From contig PGZV01000002.1 of NCBI GenBank assembly GCA_002841495.1, positions 125,488 through 189,487 of the forward strand: a stretch of DNA of 64,000 nt, given 5' to 3'. This DNA is from Firmicutes bacterium HGW-Firmicutes-2 (lineage in GTDB: Bacteria; Bacillota; Clostridia; Lachnospirales; Vallitaleaceae). The position numbers and the translations under genes are program-made. Below, one piece after another: positions 46,591 through 55,218 of this stretch. Within the stretch, counting starts at the first letter, position 1. Every line of letters begins with the position of its first letter. The notes beneath the pieces are model-generated. The model made no database searches. It was not told where the DNA came from and saw nothing but the letters and a program-made list of their open reading frames with translations.

Positions 46591-47880
46591 ATGACCTATC
46601 AAAAGAGTTTAGATGCTCTAAAAAATATAGAAATTGCTCAGTATCAGCCTGATCATCGAAACAGCCTTCATCTTATGGCCTATTTGGATTCACCACAAAA
46701 TGCCCTACCTGTTATACATATTGCCGGAACCAATGGTAAAGGTTCTACAGCCAAATATATTCAAAGCATTTTGACCTCTGCCGGTTATAAGGTAGGTACT
46801 TTTTTATCCCCACATATATTGGATTTTAGAGAATTAATTGAAGACTATGAAGGGGCTATCTCCGAACTTGACTTTTCCAAAGCAACGGATTTGGTTCTTG
46901 ATGCCTGTAGCCGTATGGTAGACGACCATCTTAACCATCCCACCTTATTTGAATGCCTAGTCGCCATTGCCCTTGTTCATTTTAGAGATAAAAAGCATGA
47001 TTTCATTATTATAGAGGTTGGTATGGGTGGTACCTATGATGCTACCAATGTCTTTGACAAGCCTTTGATGACCGTCATTACCCCGATTTCTTTTGATCAT
47101 GAACAGCATCTTGGCCATTCCCTTCAAGCTATTGCTGCCCATAAAGCCGGTATCATCAAAGCCGACTCCCCTGTTATTATGGCACCCAATCCAATAGAAG
47201 TTGTTATGGAAGTCACCAAAAAGGTGAAGGAAGTTGATACGTATCTTTATCTGCTGGATGAAAGTCTCATACAAGTCTATTTGCTTTTTAATAGTTTTAA
47301 GAAAAAGTTGTTGAATATTAGGACACCTTTTTTTGCCTATCATGGTTTATCAACCAGCATGATTGGCAGACATCAGGAAATCAACTTAGCAACGGCTCTA
47401 CTAGCCATCCATGAACTCAAAAAAAACTGGTCCATACCTGATTTGGCAGTAAAATCAGGTGTTGCTAACACGACTTGGACGTGTCGTAATGAATGGGTGT
47501 CTTATAACCCTATGATTTTAGTAGATGGTGGCCACAACCCTCAAGGGCTTCAAGCTGTTAAAGATATTTTGGACACCTACTGCAAGGATAAGACCATTAT
47601 TACAGTTATTGGCATGCTTAAAGATAAGGATTATAAGGCTATGTTGAACTTGGCTGAAAGTTTCAGTCATAAAGTAATTCTAACATCACCTCTTAGCTCA
47701 CGTGCTATAACTTTTGATGACCTAGGTCTATTAAAGAACACAAAACTAGAATGGATTGACCCTTTTGAACAAGCAATTAAAAAAGGACTGAGTCTATTGG
47801 ATGATCATAGTGTTCTTCTCATAACCGGCTCACTCTACTTGGCATATCCGGCTAAAATGTGGTTAAAAGATAATCTTTAG
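46591..47880 (+). CDS. folC: Folylpolyglutamate synthase / dihydrofolate synthase
   Basis: Adds glutamates to folate (and may form dihydrofolate). The 429-residue Mur-ligase-type protein has the P-loop HIAGTNGKGSTAKYIQ, GTFLSPH, the metal-binding SFDHEQHLG with HKAGIIK, and the C-terminal VDGGHNPQG. AGGAGG precedes the ATG. Its last 4 nt overlap the convergent TPR gene. Confidence 0.95.
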   Translation: MTYQKSLDALKNIEIAQYQPDHRNSLHLMAYLDSPQNALPVIHIAGTNGKGSTAKYIQSILTSAGYKVGTFLSPHILDFRELIEDYEGAISELDFSKATDLVLDACSRMVDDHLNHPTLFECLVAIALVHFRDKKHDFIIIEVGMGGTYDATNVFDKPLMTVITPISFDHEQHLGHSLQAIAAHKAGIIKADSPVIMAPNPIEVVMEVTKKVKEVDTYLYLLDESLIQVYLLFNSFKKKLLNIRTPFFAYHGLSTSMIGRHQEINLATALLAIHELKKNWSIPDLAVKSGVANTTWTCRNEWVSYNPMILVDGGHNPQGLQAVKDILDTYCKDKTIITVIGMLKDKDYKAMLNLAESFSHKVILTSPLSSRAITFDDLGLLKNTKLEWIDPFEQAIKKGLSLLDDHSVLLITGSLYLAYPAKMWLKDNL

Positions 47881-48797
47881 CTATTCGTCTTTTTTAGGAT
47901 AGCTTTTATTTTGGAGGAAGTTTTTATCAAATGCTCTAACTCCTTATCTTCTTTCATGTAGTCTGACATCTCCGGATATTCAGAGAGTATTTCTAATAGC
48001 TCTTTTTCACAGGTAGACACTTCACCTAGTTTTAGATAGCAACAGGCTCTATTATAGGCCAAATACACCCCATCTTCACAATTCTTTAAACCGATACCAA
48101 AGACTTTAATCGCTTCCTCCAACATGCCCATATCCCTCAAAATAACCCCTTTGTTTAGATAGGCATAACCGTATGAAGGTTCTATCAGTATGGTTTTATT
48201 GAAATATTCCATAGCTAACTTGTTCTGATGGTTACGCATAGCTAAGACACCTTGATTAAAAAGCACCATATAATGATCCGGTTCTATCAAGGCCGCTCTA
48301 TTAATAAGCGTTTCTGAAAGCGCGTATTTGCCCTCTTCTTCATAAAGAGCACTCAGATTCACTAGACTCCAAAAATCATTGTCATCAATTTCAAGTGCTT
48401 TCTGATAATGAAAGATGGCAAGTTCATTCCTCCCCACTTGATCATAGGCATAAGCCAAGAAAAAATGCGCTCTTAAAAAAGTCGGGTCACAGGATATGGC
48501 TTTTTCATAATAGGGTATTGCCTTATCAAAATCATCCAAATGGTCATATAAAATAGCAATGCCATAATAAGCCACCGGTTCTTGAGGATCAAGTGCTATG
48601 ACTTTTTCGTATATATCCATCGCTTGATCGTAAGCCTCTAATTCATCGTAAAGCAGCGCTAACTCCAACATCCATTCTGTATCCCTAATGCCGGCATTTA
48701 ACGTCTTTTCATATAGGCTTTTTGCTTTTAGTAGCTCACCTTTATCGTAATGTTGTCTTGCTATGACAATCATATTGTCTCTATGGTATTCTTTCAT
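47877..48797 (-). CDS. Tetratricopeptide-repeat protein
   Basis: A 306-residue soluble protein made almost wholly of TPR units of 34 residues (from about residue 10 to 275), e.g. EPVAYYGIAILYDHLDDFDK and AHFFLAYAYDQVGRNELAIF. No signal peptide, catalytic domain or membrane segment. Likely a protein-protein scaffold. GAGGT lies 4 nt before the ATG. Its 3' end overlaps folC on the other strand by 4 nt. Confidence 0.9.
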   Translation of the reverse strand: MKEYHRDNMIVIARQHYDKGELLKAKSLYEKTLNAGIRDTEWMLELALLYDELEAYDQAMDIYEKVIALDPQEPVAYYGIAILYDHLDDFDKAIPYYEKAISCDPTFLRAHFFLAYAYDQVGRNELAIFHYQKALEIDDNDFWSLVNLSALYEEEGKYALSETLINRAALIEPDHYMVLFNQGVLAMRNHQNKLAMEYFNKTILIEPSYGYAYLNKGVILRDMGMLEEAIKVFGIGLKNCEDGVYLAYNRACCYLKLGEVSTCEKELLEILSEYPEMSDYMKEDKELEHLIKTSSKIKAILKKTNS

Positions 48798-48979
48798 CCT
48801 GACCTCAGTTTATTATTCTTCCTACTTATTTCCATGATACTGTTACGCTTTATTCTAACACATTTTTTCATAAGCGTCTGATAATTTTCCTTACAAAAAT
48901 AGAACAATCCTGTTATAATAATTGAGTATATTAGAAAATAGTATTTTATAATACATAATAAATTAGAAGGAGATCATCT

Positions 48980-49594
48980 ATGAACTTTTTTTCCCTAGAT
49001 AGCCCCTTTCACAAATATGGTTCGATGGTTTTTGATATGGTCATTCTCAATTTTTTATGGCTATTTACCAGCATCTTGACACTTGGACTTCTTTTTCCAC
49101 TTGCAAGTGCCGGTCTCTTCCACGGCATCTACCATGTTGTTATTTTGGAAGAAGGCTATATGTTAAAAACATACTTTTCAGTGTTCAAGAATAAAATACT
49201 CCGTAGTCTGGGACTGACTTTGATGACCTTTTTGCTATATGGTTTAGCTTTACTTAATATTTGGAGTGTATGGAGCGGTTATATCGACATCATCCTATTA
49301 CTACCCATCTACATGTTCTTGCTTTTTGAAACCATGATTACGATGACTTATTCATATGCCTTACTTGGTGAGACGGATATGAACTTCAAGCAGCTTATGA
49401 AATATGGTTTTTTACTGGCCAACAAACATCTTGTTGCTTCATTAATATGTGTGATCACGATTGTTGCTCTTATCTTTGCCACCGGATTTTCAGTCCTTGC
49501 GCTTTTCTTTTTGGTTGCACCAGCTTATTGGCTTATGGCAACCGTTATTCATAAAGGTGTCTTATCTAAGTACCATCTTGATAAACTATTATAG
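48980..49594 (+). CDS. DUF624 (YesL-like) membrane protein
   Basis: A 204-residue protein with five hydrophobic segments and the DUF624 phrases VFDMVILNFLWLFTSILTLG, PLASAGLFHGIYHVV and a C-terminal YHLDKLL. Such proteins often accompany sugar ABC transporters, but none is next to it. AAGGAGAT precedes the ATG. A terminator follows at 49622-49655. Confidence 0.88.
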   Translation: MNFFSLDSPFHKYGSMVFDMVILNFLWLFTSILTLGLLFPLASAGLFHGIYHVVILEEGYMLKTYFSVFKNKILRSLGLTLMTFLLYGLALLNIWSVWSGYIDIILLLPIYMFLLFETMITMTYSYALLGETDMNFKQLMKYGFLLANKHLVASLICVITIVALIFATGFSVLALFFLVAPAYWLMATVIHKGVLSKYHLDKLL

Positions 49595-49621
49595 GAATGT
49601 GTACTTTCCAATAATAGAACA

Positions 49622-49655
49622 AATCCCCATGATAACCTTTCGGTTCATGGGGATT
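49622..49655. terminator. Bidirectional terminator between DUF624 and GGDEF-EAL genes
   Basis: Arms 49622-49632 (AATCCCCATGA) and 49645-49655 form an 11-bp stem with an inner AACC-TTTC-GGTT hairpin. T-rich tails follow on both strands (TCTTATTATATT on plus, TGTTCTATT on minus). The genes are convergent. Confidence 0.85.
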
Positions 49656-49664
49656 CTTATTATA

Positions 49665-52205
49665 TTAACTTCTTATACCATAAAGACTTACCGATTGTTT
49701 TCTAAGTTCGACGGCTTCATCTAAGGTTACCGGTTTAGAGAAGTAATAACCTTGAGCATAATCACAACCCAACTCAATTAACATGTCCAACTCTTCTTTC
49801 TTCTCCACACCTTCCGCCGTTACTGATATTTCCATACTTTTTGCTAGATTAATCATAGTCTTAACCATTTTGTAAGCATCCGGTTCGAATCTGATTTTAC
49901 GAATATATGACGCATCAATCTTGATTTCATTGATGTCCATTTTATTAAGTATAACCAATGAGGCAGAACCTGTTCCAAAGTCATCAAGATTAACATGAAC
50001 GCCAAAGTCCTTAAGTTCATTAATATTTTTTGAGATTAAACCAATTTGATTGCTTTTAAAACGATCCGTAATATCGATTTGGATTTCATTGGAATGGATG
50101 CCGTTATCGACGATGGATTTTTTAAGACCGGCAATATGTTTTTCATTCATCAATTCCTTTGTTGTTAGGTTAACAGAGATAAAGCAGCCTTTACCCGTTT
50201 CCTTTTTAATGTGCTTAACAGCTTTTAGCGCTATCTTCATAACCATATGCCCAATCTCAAGAATCTCATCACTCTCATCTGCGATTGGTATGAACTCTTT
50301 AGGCGAATAGTCCGAACCATTGATAGAATGCCATCTTAAAAAGCCTTCAAAACCTATGATGCCCATGGTCTTAAGATTGATAATCGGCTGGAAAAGAAGA
50401 CCCATTTCATCATCAAAATCAGCAGATTTAAGGGATAACTCGATATTGTTATGACGTTCAACCTTCTTTTGAATAGATTTTTCATAAAAGATATAGCGTC
50501 CACTACCGCTTTTGTCTTTTTTGGCTTCATACATAGCTTGGTCTGCTTCTTTAAGAAGTACGTTGAAATCTCTATACTTGGATATGTTATCCACAATGCC
50601 AATACTTGAACTTACTGTTATACTCACGTCACCCACCATTATAGGCTTAGCAATCTCTTTTTGGAGCCGTTTGACAAACTTGACAATCTCTCTTCGATCA
50701 TGGTTAAGAAAGAGAATAGCAAACTCATCACCGCCCATCCTTGCTACAACGTCACCATCTCTAACGGAACTTTTAAGTCGGTGCCCGATTTCTCTTAATA
50801 CATCATCACCAACGATATGGCTATAATTGTCATTGACTTCTTTGAAGTAATTCAAGTCTATTAAAGCAATCGAACGGTTTTGGGGACTCATTATTTCTCT
50901 TTGATTGTTCAGCCCTGCCTTAAGCTGTTCAATAAAAAATTCTCGGTTGTACAAGCTTGTATTTGTATCATGCTTCGCCTGATACATGATTTTTTTTGTA
51001 TTGTTAATCTTAGTAATGCCGCTTTTAACTTGCTCTGCTATAGTATTAATATATTTTAAGGCAACTTCGTTGGCTTCTATCCAATCTTTAATCACCACGA
51101 GCATGATTTTGTCATTCATTGGATAAGCGACAACTGAACCCATATTATTGTTCATAATGATATAGTCTTCATTTCGGTTCTTTTTAATAATATTTCTAAG
51201 GGACTTTAAAAGGGTTTCAATTTGTTTTTGGTCGAAACTCTTTTCACCTTCACCATAAAATTCAATATAAGATGCATCAAAATCCTCGCCGGCAATACAC
51301 ATCAATCTAAGTTCAAAATATTTTTTTAAGTACATATGTGCTTTTTTATACATCTCGATAACCGATTCTGATACGTTGATATGCTTTGACATCTCTAACA
51401 ACGAAGCACTCATACCCTCTGCTCTTTTTTGATCCGTAATATCAAGTAGTGTTAAAACCATGCCGATGGGTTGATTGACTTGATCAAAAACAGGAAAATA
51501 GCGTATAAGTTTATAAGTGTCATCTTCGAATTTCCGTTCAAACTTATAGGGTTTCTTGGTTGCCAACACTTGGTCCATAGGACAATCCGGACAGTTTTCC
51601 TTGAGTCCGTAAATCTCCTTGTAACAAAGACCGGATGCCTTCCATATAAGTAAATCCCTATCCGCAACACTGTTCTTCCATTGTATCTCATAATCTAAAT
51701 TAACATATATAATCGATTCAGAAATACTTTCCAGAATTAGGCTTTTTTGCTGTTCAGATAGTCTTAGTCTGCTCATGAGGCCACTTAGTTCTATATCCGT
51801 ATCGTATTGGTGGCAAGCATCTTTTACCAATTGAATGAGGATATCCTCATCCCAGGGTTTTTTAATAATATTATAAACAACACTATGGTTGATGATTTTT
51901 TGAGCAACGTCGATATCCATTTTATTCGCCATTAATATCATTTTTATACTTTGATGTTTTCTCTTAATTGTATGAATCAATTCAAGACCATTCATATCGC
52001 CTACCATATAATCTGTAATAAGCACACTTGTCTCTATATTAATGTCACAAAGTGTCGTTATAATATCCATAGCTTCACTAGAGTTTTCGGCCATTTCAAT
52101 AACATATTCCTGTCCAAAGTTCTCACTTAAAAGTTTCTCCAAACTTAATAGTTGATTTATGGATTTTCCCACACACAAAATCGCCTTATGATGTACATTA
52201 ATCAT
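49665..52205 (-). CDS. Receiver-PAS-GGDEF-EAL c-di-GMP turnover protein
   Basis: An 846-residue protein with four parts: a receiver domain (1-135; Asp in VLITDYMVGDMNG, Lys in IIKKPWDED), a PAS domain (about 155-265) containing a CPDCP cysteine motif, a linker, a GGDEF domain (410-570) with ARMGGDEF intact and an I-site RDGD, and an EAL domain (590-840). In EAL the motif reads EGF rather than EAL and IDITD replaces IEITE, while DDFGTG, KIDASYI and AEGVEKKEE are kept. Cyclase activity is likely; phosphodiesterase activity uncertain. GGAGGTG lies 5 nt before the ATG. Confidence 0.92.
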   Translation of the reverse strand: MINVHHKAILCVGKSINQLLSLEKLLSENFGQEYVIEMAENSSEAMDIITTLCDINIETSVLITDYMVGDMNGLELIHTIKRKHQSIKMILMANKMDIDVAQKIINHSVVYNIIKKPWDEDILIQLVKDACHQYDTDIELSGLMSRLRLSEQQKSLILESISESIIYVNLDYEIQWKNSVADRDLLIWKASGLCYKEIYGLKENCPDCPMDQVLATKKPYKFERKFEDDTYKLIRYFPVFDQVNQPIGMVLTLLDITDQKRAEGMSASLLEMSKHINVSESVIEMYKKAHMYLKKYFELRLMCIAGEDFDASYIEFYGEGEKSFDQKQIETLLKSLRNIIKKNRNEDYIIMNNNMGSVVAYPMNDKIMLVVIKDWIEANEVALKYINTIAEQVKSGITKINNTKKIMYQAKHDTNTSLYNREFFIEQLKAGLNNQREIMSPQNRSIALIDLNYFKEVNDNYSHIVGDDVLREIGHRLKSSVRDGDVVARMGGDEFAILFLNHDRREIVKFVKRLQKEIAKPIMVGDVSITVSSSIGIVDNISKYRDFNVLLKEADQAMYEAKKDKSGSGRYIFYEKSIQKKVERHNNIELSLKSADFDDEMGLLFQPIINLKTMGIIGFEGFLRWHSINGSDYSPKEFIPIADESDEILEIGHMVMKIALKAVKHIKKETGKGCFISVNLTTKELMNEKHIAGLKKSIVDNGIHSNEIQIDITDRFKSNQIGLISKNINELKDFGVHVNLDDFGTGSASLVILNKMDINEIKIDASYIRKIRFEPDAYKMVKTMINLAKSMEISVTAEGVEKKEELDMLIELGCDYAQGYYFSKPVTLDEAVELRKQSVSLYGIRS

Positions 52206-52297
52206 TGTTTCACCTCCGTCCGTTCATCCAAAATACCGGTTAATCTTACTTTTCACATGCATAAATCAAGTCTATATATGATCAAAATTAAAAAGGA

Positions 52298-52378
52298 TAA
52301 AAAAAGCATGATATAAAAACAACTCTGTTTTTATGTGCATGCTTTCATCAAAATGTCACTTATATAAAATTGTGTTCC
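52298..52378 (-). ncRNA. Leader terminator / candidate short RNA upstream of GGDEF-EAL gene
   Basis: From a predicted start near 52378 a transcript of about 80 nt would end in a hairpin (ATAAAAACA 52313-52321 with 52326-52334, extended by GCATG pairs 52306-52310 with 52338-52342) followed by seven U. The GGDEF-EAL start codon lies 93 nt further on. It could be an attenuator or a separate small RNA. I do not recognise a c-di-GMP aptamer in it. Confidence 0.5.
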
Positions 52379-52384
52379 AATATT

Positions 52385-52414
52385 ATTATACCACAACCCT
52401 ATCCATGTTGTCTT
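52385..52414 (-). promoter_or_regulatory. Promoter upstream of the GGDEF-EAL leader
   Basis: On the minus strand TATAAT (52385-52390) lies 18 nt from AAGACA (52409-52414; four of six matches to TTGACA). It is downstream of the citrate synthase terminator. Confidence 0.6.
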
Positions 52415-52482
52415 GAATTTTTATTTTTTCCTATAAACACCAAACAAACAGACAATTAGGTGTTTTTTGAGTAATTTTTAAA

Positions 52483-52514
52483 ACAAATGATGATACCTAA
52501 GCACCATCATTTGT
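52483..52514 (-). terminator. Terminator of citrate synthase gene
   Basis: Arms ACAAATGATG (52483-52492) and its complement (52505-52514) form a 10-bp stem 3 nt after the stop codon, followed on the minus strand by TTTTAAAAATT. Confidence 0.8.
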
Positions 52515-52517
52515 ATT

Positions 52518-53858
52518 TTATTTTCGTTGATCTAAGGGCACATATGTTACTTTAGGTGCCACACTTTTATAAGCAGGTCGTATGATTTTACCCTGATTTA
52601 CTATTTCTTCGATTCTATGGGCACACCAACCGGATATTCTGGAAACTGCAAACAAAGGTGTGTATAATTCTTCAGGTATGTCAAGCATTCGATATACAAA
52701 ACCCGAGTAGAAGTCTACATTGATCGATACACCTTTATACATTTTTCTATGTTTCTCAATAATGGAAGGTGCTAATCTCTCTACTTTATCAAAAAGTTCA
52801 AATTCCGCTGTCAAGCCTTTTTCCTCAGCCAAAGTTTGTACATAACTCTTAAATATGACCGCTCTTGGGTCTGAAACTGAATAAACCGCATGACCTACAC
52901 CGTAAATCAATCCACTTTTGTCAAAAGCTTCTTTACGTACTAACTTTTCTAGATAGGCAATGACTTGACTTTCATCCTTCCAATCTTCAATGTTTTTCTT
53001 AATATCCTCAAACATAGCCGTTACCTTAATATTGGCACCTCCATGTCTTGGACCTTTTAGGGAACCAATAGCAGCAGCTATTGCAGAATAGGTATCTGTC
53101 CCCGACGAACTCACCACATGGGTCGTAAAAGTAGAATTGTTACCGCCACCATGTTCTGCATGTAAAACCAATGATAAGTCTAACAATTCCGCTTCAAGTT
53201 CTGTGAATTTATTGTCTGGTCTAAGCATATATAGGATATTTTCAGCAATGCCTAAATCCTTATGTGGACTATGTATGAACAAACTTGTATTACCGTGATA
53301 GTGGGCATAAGCCTGATAACCGTATACAGCTAATAATGGTAATTGTGATATAAGTTGCATGCTTTGTTTTAGTATATTTTCTACAGAAATATTATCCGGG
53401 TCCTCGTCATAACTATAAAGGCTTAAAACAGATCTTGCTAATACATTCATAATGTCTTTACTTGGTGATTTCATAATCATATCATTGACAAAAAAGTTTG
53501 GTAATGTACGATATTCAAGTAACTGGTCTTTAAAAATCCGGAGCTCATCTGGATTTGGAAGTTCACCAAACAAGAGCAAATAGACGGTTTCTTCAAAGCC
53601 ATGTCGCCTGTCTTTTAAAAAACCGTCTACCAGATCTTCAATGTCTATACCTCTGTAAATCAGCCTTCCCGGAACAGGGATGGATTCACCTTCATCAATA
53701 ATATAGGAGTGTACTTCACCTATTCGTGTCAAACCGGCTAAGACGCCTTTACCACTAATATCTCTAAGACCTCTTTTAACCTCAAATCTTGTATAGAGCT
53801 CTCGATCTACAACATTACAGGCAATTGCCATTTCACTCCACTTTTTAATTCTATCCAC
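52518..53858 (-). CDS. gltA: Citrate synthase
   Basis: Condenses acetyl-CoA with oxaloacetate. The 446-residue protein carries the catalytic His in LHAEHGGGNNS, the second His in GPRHGGANIKV and the catalytic Asp in VSINVDFYSGF, plus the C-terminal RISGWCAHRIEE. I chose a GTG start at 53856-53858 (AAAGGG about 7 nt upstream; mature start MDRIKKWSEMA fits clostridial homologues); the frame extends to ATG codons at 53912-53915 that lack a ribosome site. No other TCA gene is adjacent; a glutamate-synthesis role is likely in an anaerobe. Confidence 0.93.
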   Translation of the reverse strand: MDRIKKWSEMAIACNVVDRELYTRFEVKRGLRDISGKGVLAGLTRIGEVHSYIIDEGESIPVPGRLIYRGIDIEDLVDGFLKDRRHGFEETVYLLLFGELPNPDELRIFKDQLLEYRTLPNFFVNDMIMKSPSKDIMNVLARSVLSLYSYDEDPDNISVENILKQSMQLISQLPLLAVYGYQAYAHYHGNTSLFIHSPHKDLGIAENILYMLRPDNKFTELEAELLDLSLVLHAEHGGGNNSTFTTHVVSSSGTDTYSAIAAAIGSLKGPRHGGANIKVTAMFEDIKKNIEDWKDESQVIAYLEKLVRKEAFDKSGLIYGVGHAVYSVSDPRAVIFKSYVQTLAEEKGLTAEFELFDKVERLAPSIIEKHRKMYKGVSINVDFYSGFVYRMLDIPEELYTPLFAVSRISGWCAHRIEEIVNQGKIIRPAYKSVAPKVTYVPLDQRK

Positions 53859-54083
53859 AATATCACCCTTTCTTTCATGACTATATCCATAAACAAACAC
53901 GTGTCTTTCCATCATCAGTGTATTAACGTGTGAATCTGAATCTATATTTTAACATTATATAATAAAAAAATCAAACCTACTTTTTAATCACTCAGGAATT
54001 AAAACATCAAAACCTTATAGTTAGCTTTTAATACCATATTAAATGTGAGGTAAAGAACATCGTTTTACACTTTACTTAATATA

Positions 54084-54914
54084 TCAATGCCATTCTATAA
54101 CGACGACTTCCGGTGGGTTAAAAACCCTTGGCAATCTAGGGTTATATGAAAGACCTCGACTTACGATGAGCTCTGTATCATCCTTATAGGCATAGTAACC
54201 ACCGGCGTATTTAGGGAACCAACCTTGATTAGGAGCATATAAACCATTGATTAAAAAAGGTATTCTAACTTGACCACCATGAGCATGGCCAGTTACAACA
54301 AGATCAAAACCATAGCTTTCATAAACCTCTATATGCTCCGGTCTGTGACTTAGTAACACCCTATATCCTTCTTGGCTATCTATATTTTTAACACGCCTCA
54401 AAGACCTTTTTAAAGCTTCTTTACCCGTGTAGGCTAAAGTTGCATCCGGATCAATCACACCTGTTATTGTGATTTCATTATCTCGTATGTTAAGGGTAAC
54501 GGATTCATTTTCTAAGATTGTCACACCATAAGATCTAATTGTATCAAATATTAAATCAGAATCATCATGCCAATACTCGTGATTACCTGAAACGTAGTAA
54601 ATTGGGCACTCGTTTTGAATGCCCTCAAGAAAATCCACAGCACCTTGGATCGACCTATTTTCATCCATCAGATCTCCGGTTATCCAAATCATATCCGGTG
54701 CTTCTTCTTCAATCATGCGTATCAATTTACTTTGTTTGGTTCCGTAATTACTACTATGTAAATCGGATATATGAATGACTTTAAGATCATGTATCTCTTG
54801 TTTTCCATCTATCTTATAATATCTATATATCGGTTGGTTCCAAGTGATAAGAATAATGAAACTAATTATTACAACTATGCCTACCCATCTTTTGAAGCTC
54901 TTAAAACCTATCAT
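54084..54914 (-). CDS. Membrane-anchored metallophosphoesterase (YkuE/YaeI type)
   Basis: A 276-residue calcineurin-like phosphoesterase with an N-terminal membrane segment (residues 11-25). Metal ligands are seen in ISDLHSS, WITGDLMDE, VSGNHEYW, LLSHRPE and VVTGHAHGGQ. Related proteins act outside the membrane on phospholipid headgroups or UDP-sugars, but the substrate here is unknown. GAGGAGT lies 5 nt before the ATG. Confidence 0.92.
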   Translation of the reverse strand: MIGFKSFKRWVGIVVIISFIILITWNQPIYRYYKIDGKQEIHDLKVIHISDLHSSNYGTKQSKLIRMIEEEAPDMIWITGDLMDENRSIQGAVDFLEGIQNECPIYYVSGNHEYWHDDSDLIFDTIRSYGVTILENESVTLNIRDNEITITGVIDPDATLAYTGKEALKRSLRRVKNIDSQEGYRVLLSHRPEHIEVYESYGFDLVVTGHAHGGQVRIPFLINGLYAPNQGWFPKYAGGYYAYKDDTELIVSRGLSYNPRLPRVFNPPEVVVIEWH

Positions 54915-55055
54915 CTTTTACTCCTCGTTTAAACTATGGATTCGGGTTATTATCCCATATATGACATGAAAATGCAATCTCTTGAAGCAATAACTGCGGT
55001 GTTTCATAGATTAAATGACTTTTCTATACTTATGACAAAACTTTTTCGTTTTTTT

Positions 55056-55137
55056 ACAAAAAAATAAGCACCTAAATAGGTGCTTGTAAAGGATGAGGGG
55101 GAGAGTATTTAATACGTAAGAGGTAACTCATTCTTAC
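55056..55137 (-). ncRNA. Candidate C-rich small regulatory RNA
   Basis: Between recQ and the phosphoesterase gene, on the minus strand, a promoter (55144-55171) is followed by a 5' hairpin (55116-55121 with 55132-55137), a single-stranded C-rich stretch CTCTCCCCCTCATCC (about 55089-55103) and a perfect 9-bp terminator hairpin AAGCACCTA-TT-TAGGTGCTT (55066-55085) with a U7 tail. This is the layout of Firmicute small RNAs whose C-rich loop pairs with ribosome sites. No ORF fits. It occupies the main part of the 304-nt gap. Confidence 0.6.
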
Positions 55138-55143
55138 ATTAAT

Positions 55144-55171
55144 ATAATACACTATACTCATAAATAGTCAA
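55144..55171 (-). promoter_or_regulatory. Promoter of the candidate small RNA
   Basis: On the minus strand TTGACT (55166-55171) and TATTAT (55144-55149) are 16 nt apart, starting 49 nt after the recQ stop and pointing into the C-rich transcript. Confidence 0.65.
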
Positions 55172-55218
55172 TATAAAAATTCCAATTTCTAGTTAAAATT
55201 GTATATTGTTCATAAAGT

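Noticed and set aside
52298-52378. c-di-GMP riboswitch upstream of the GGDEF-EAL gene
   Set aside because: The region is too short and I do not see the conserved aptamer core; kept only as an unassigned leader structure.
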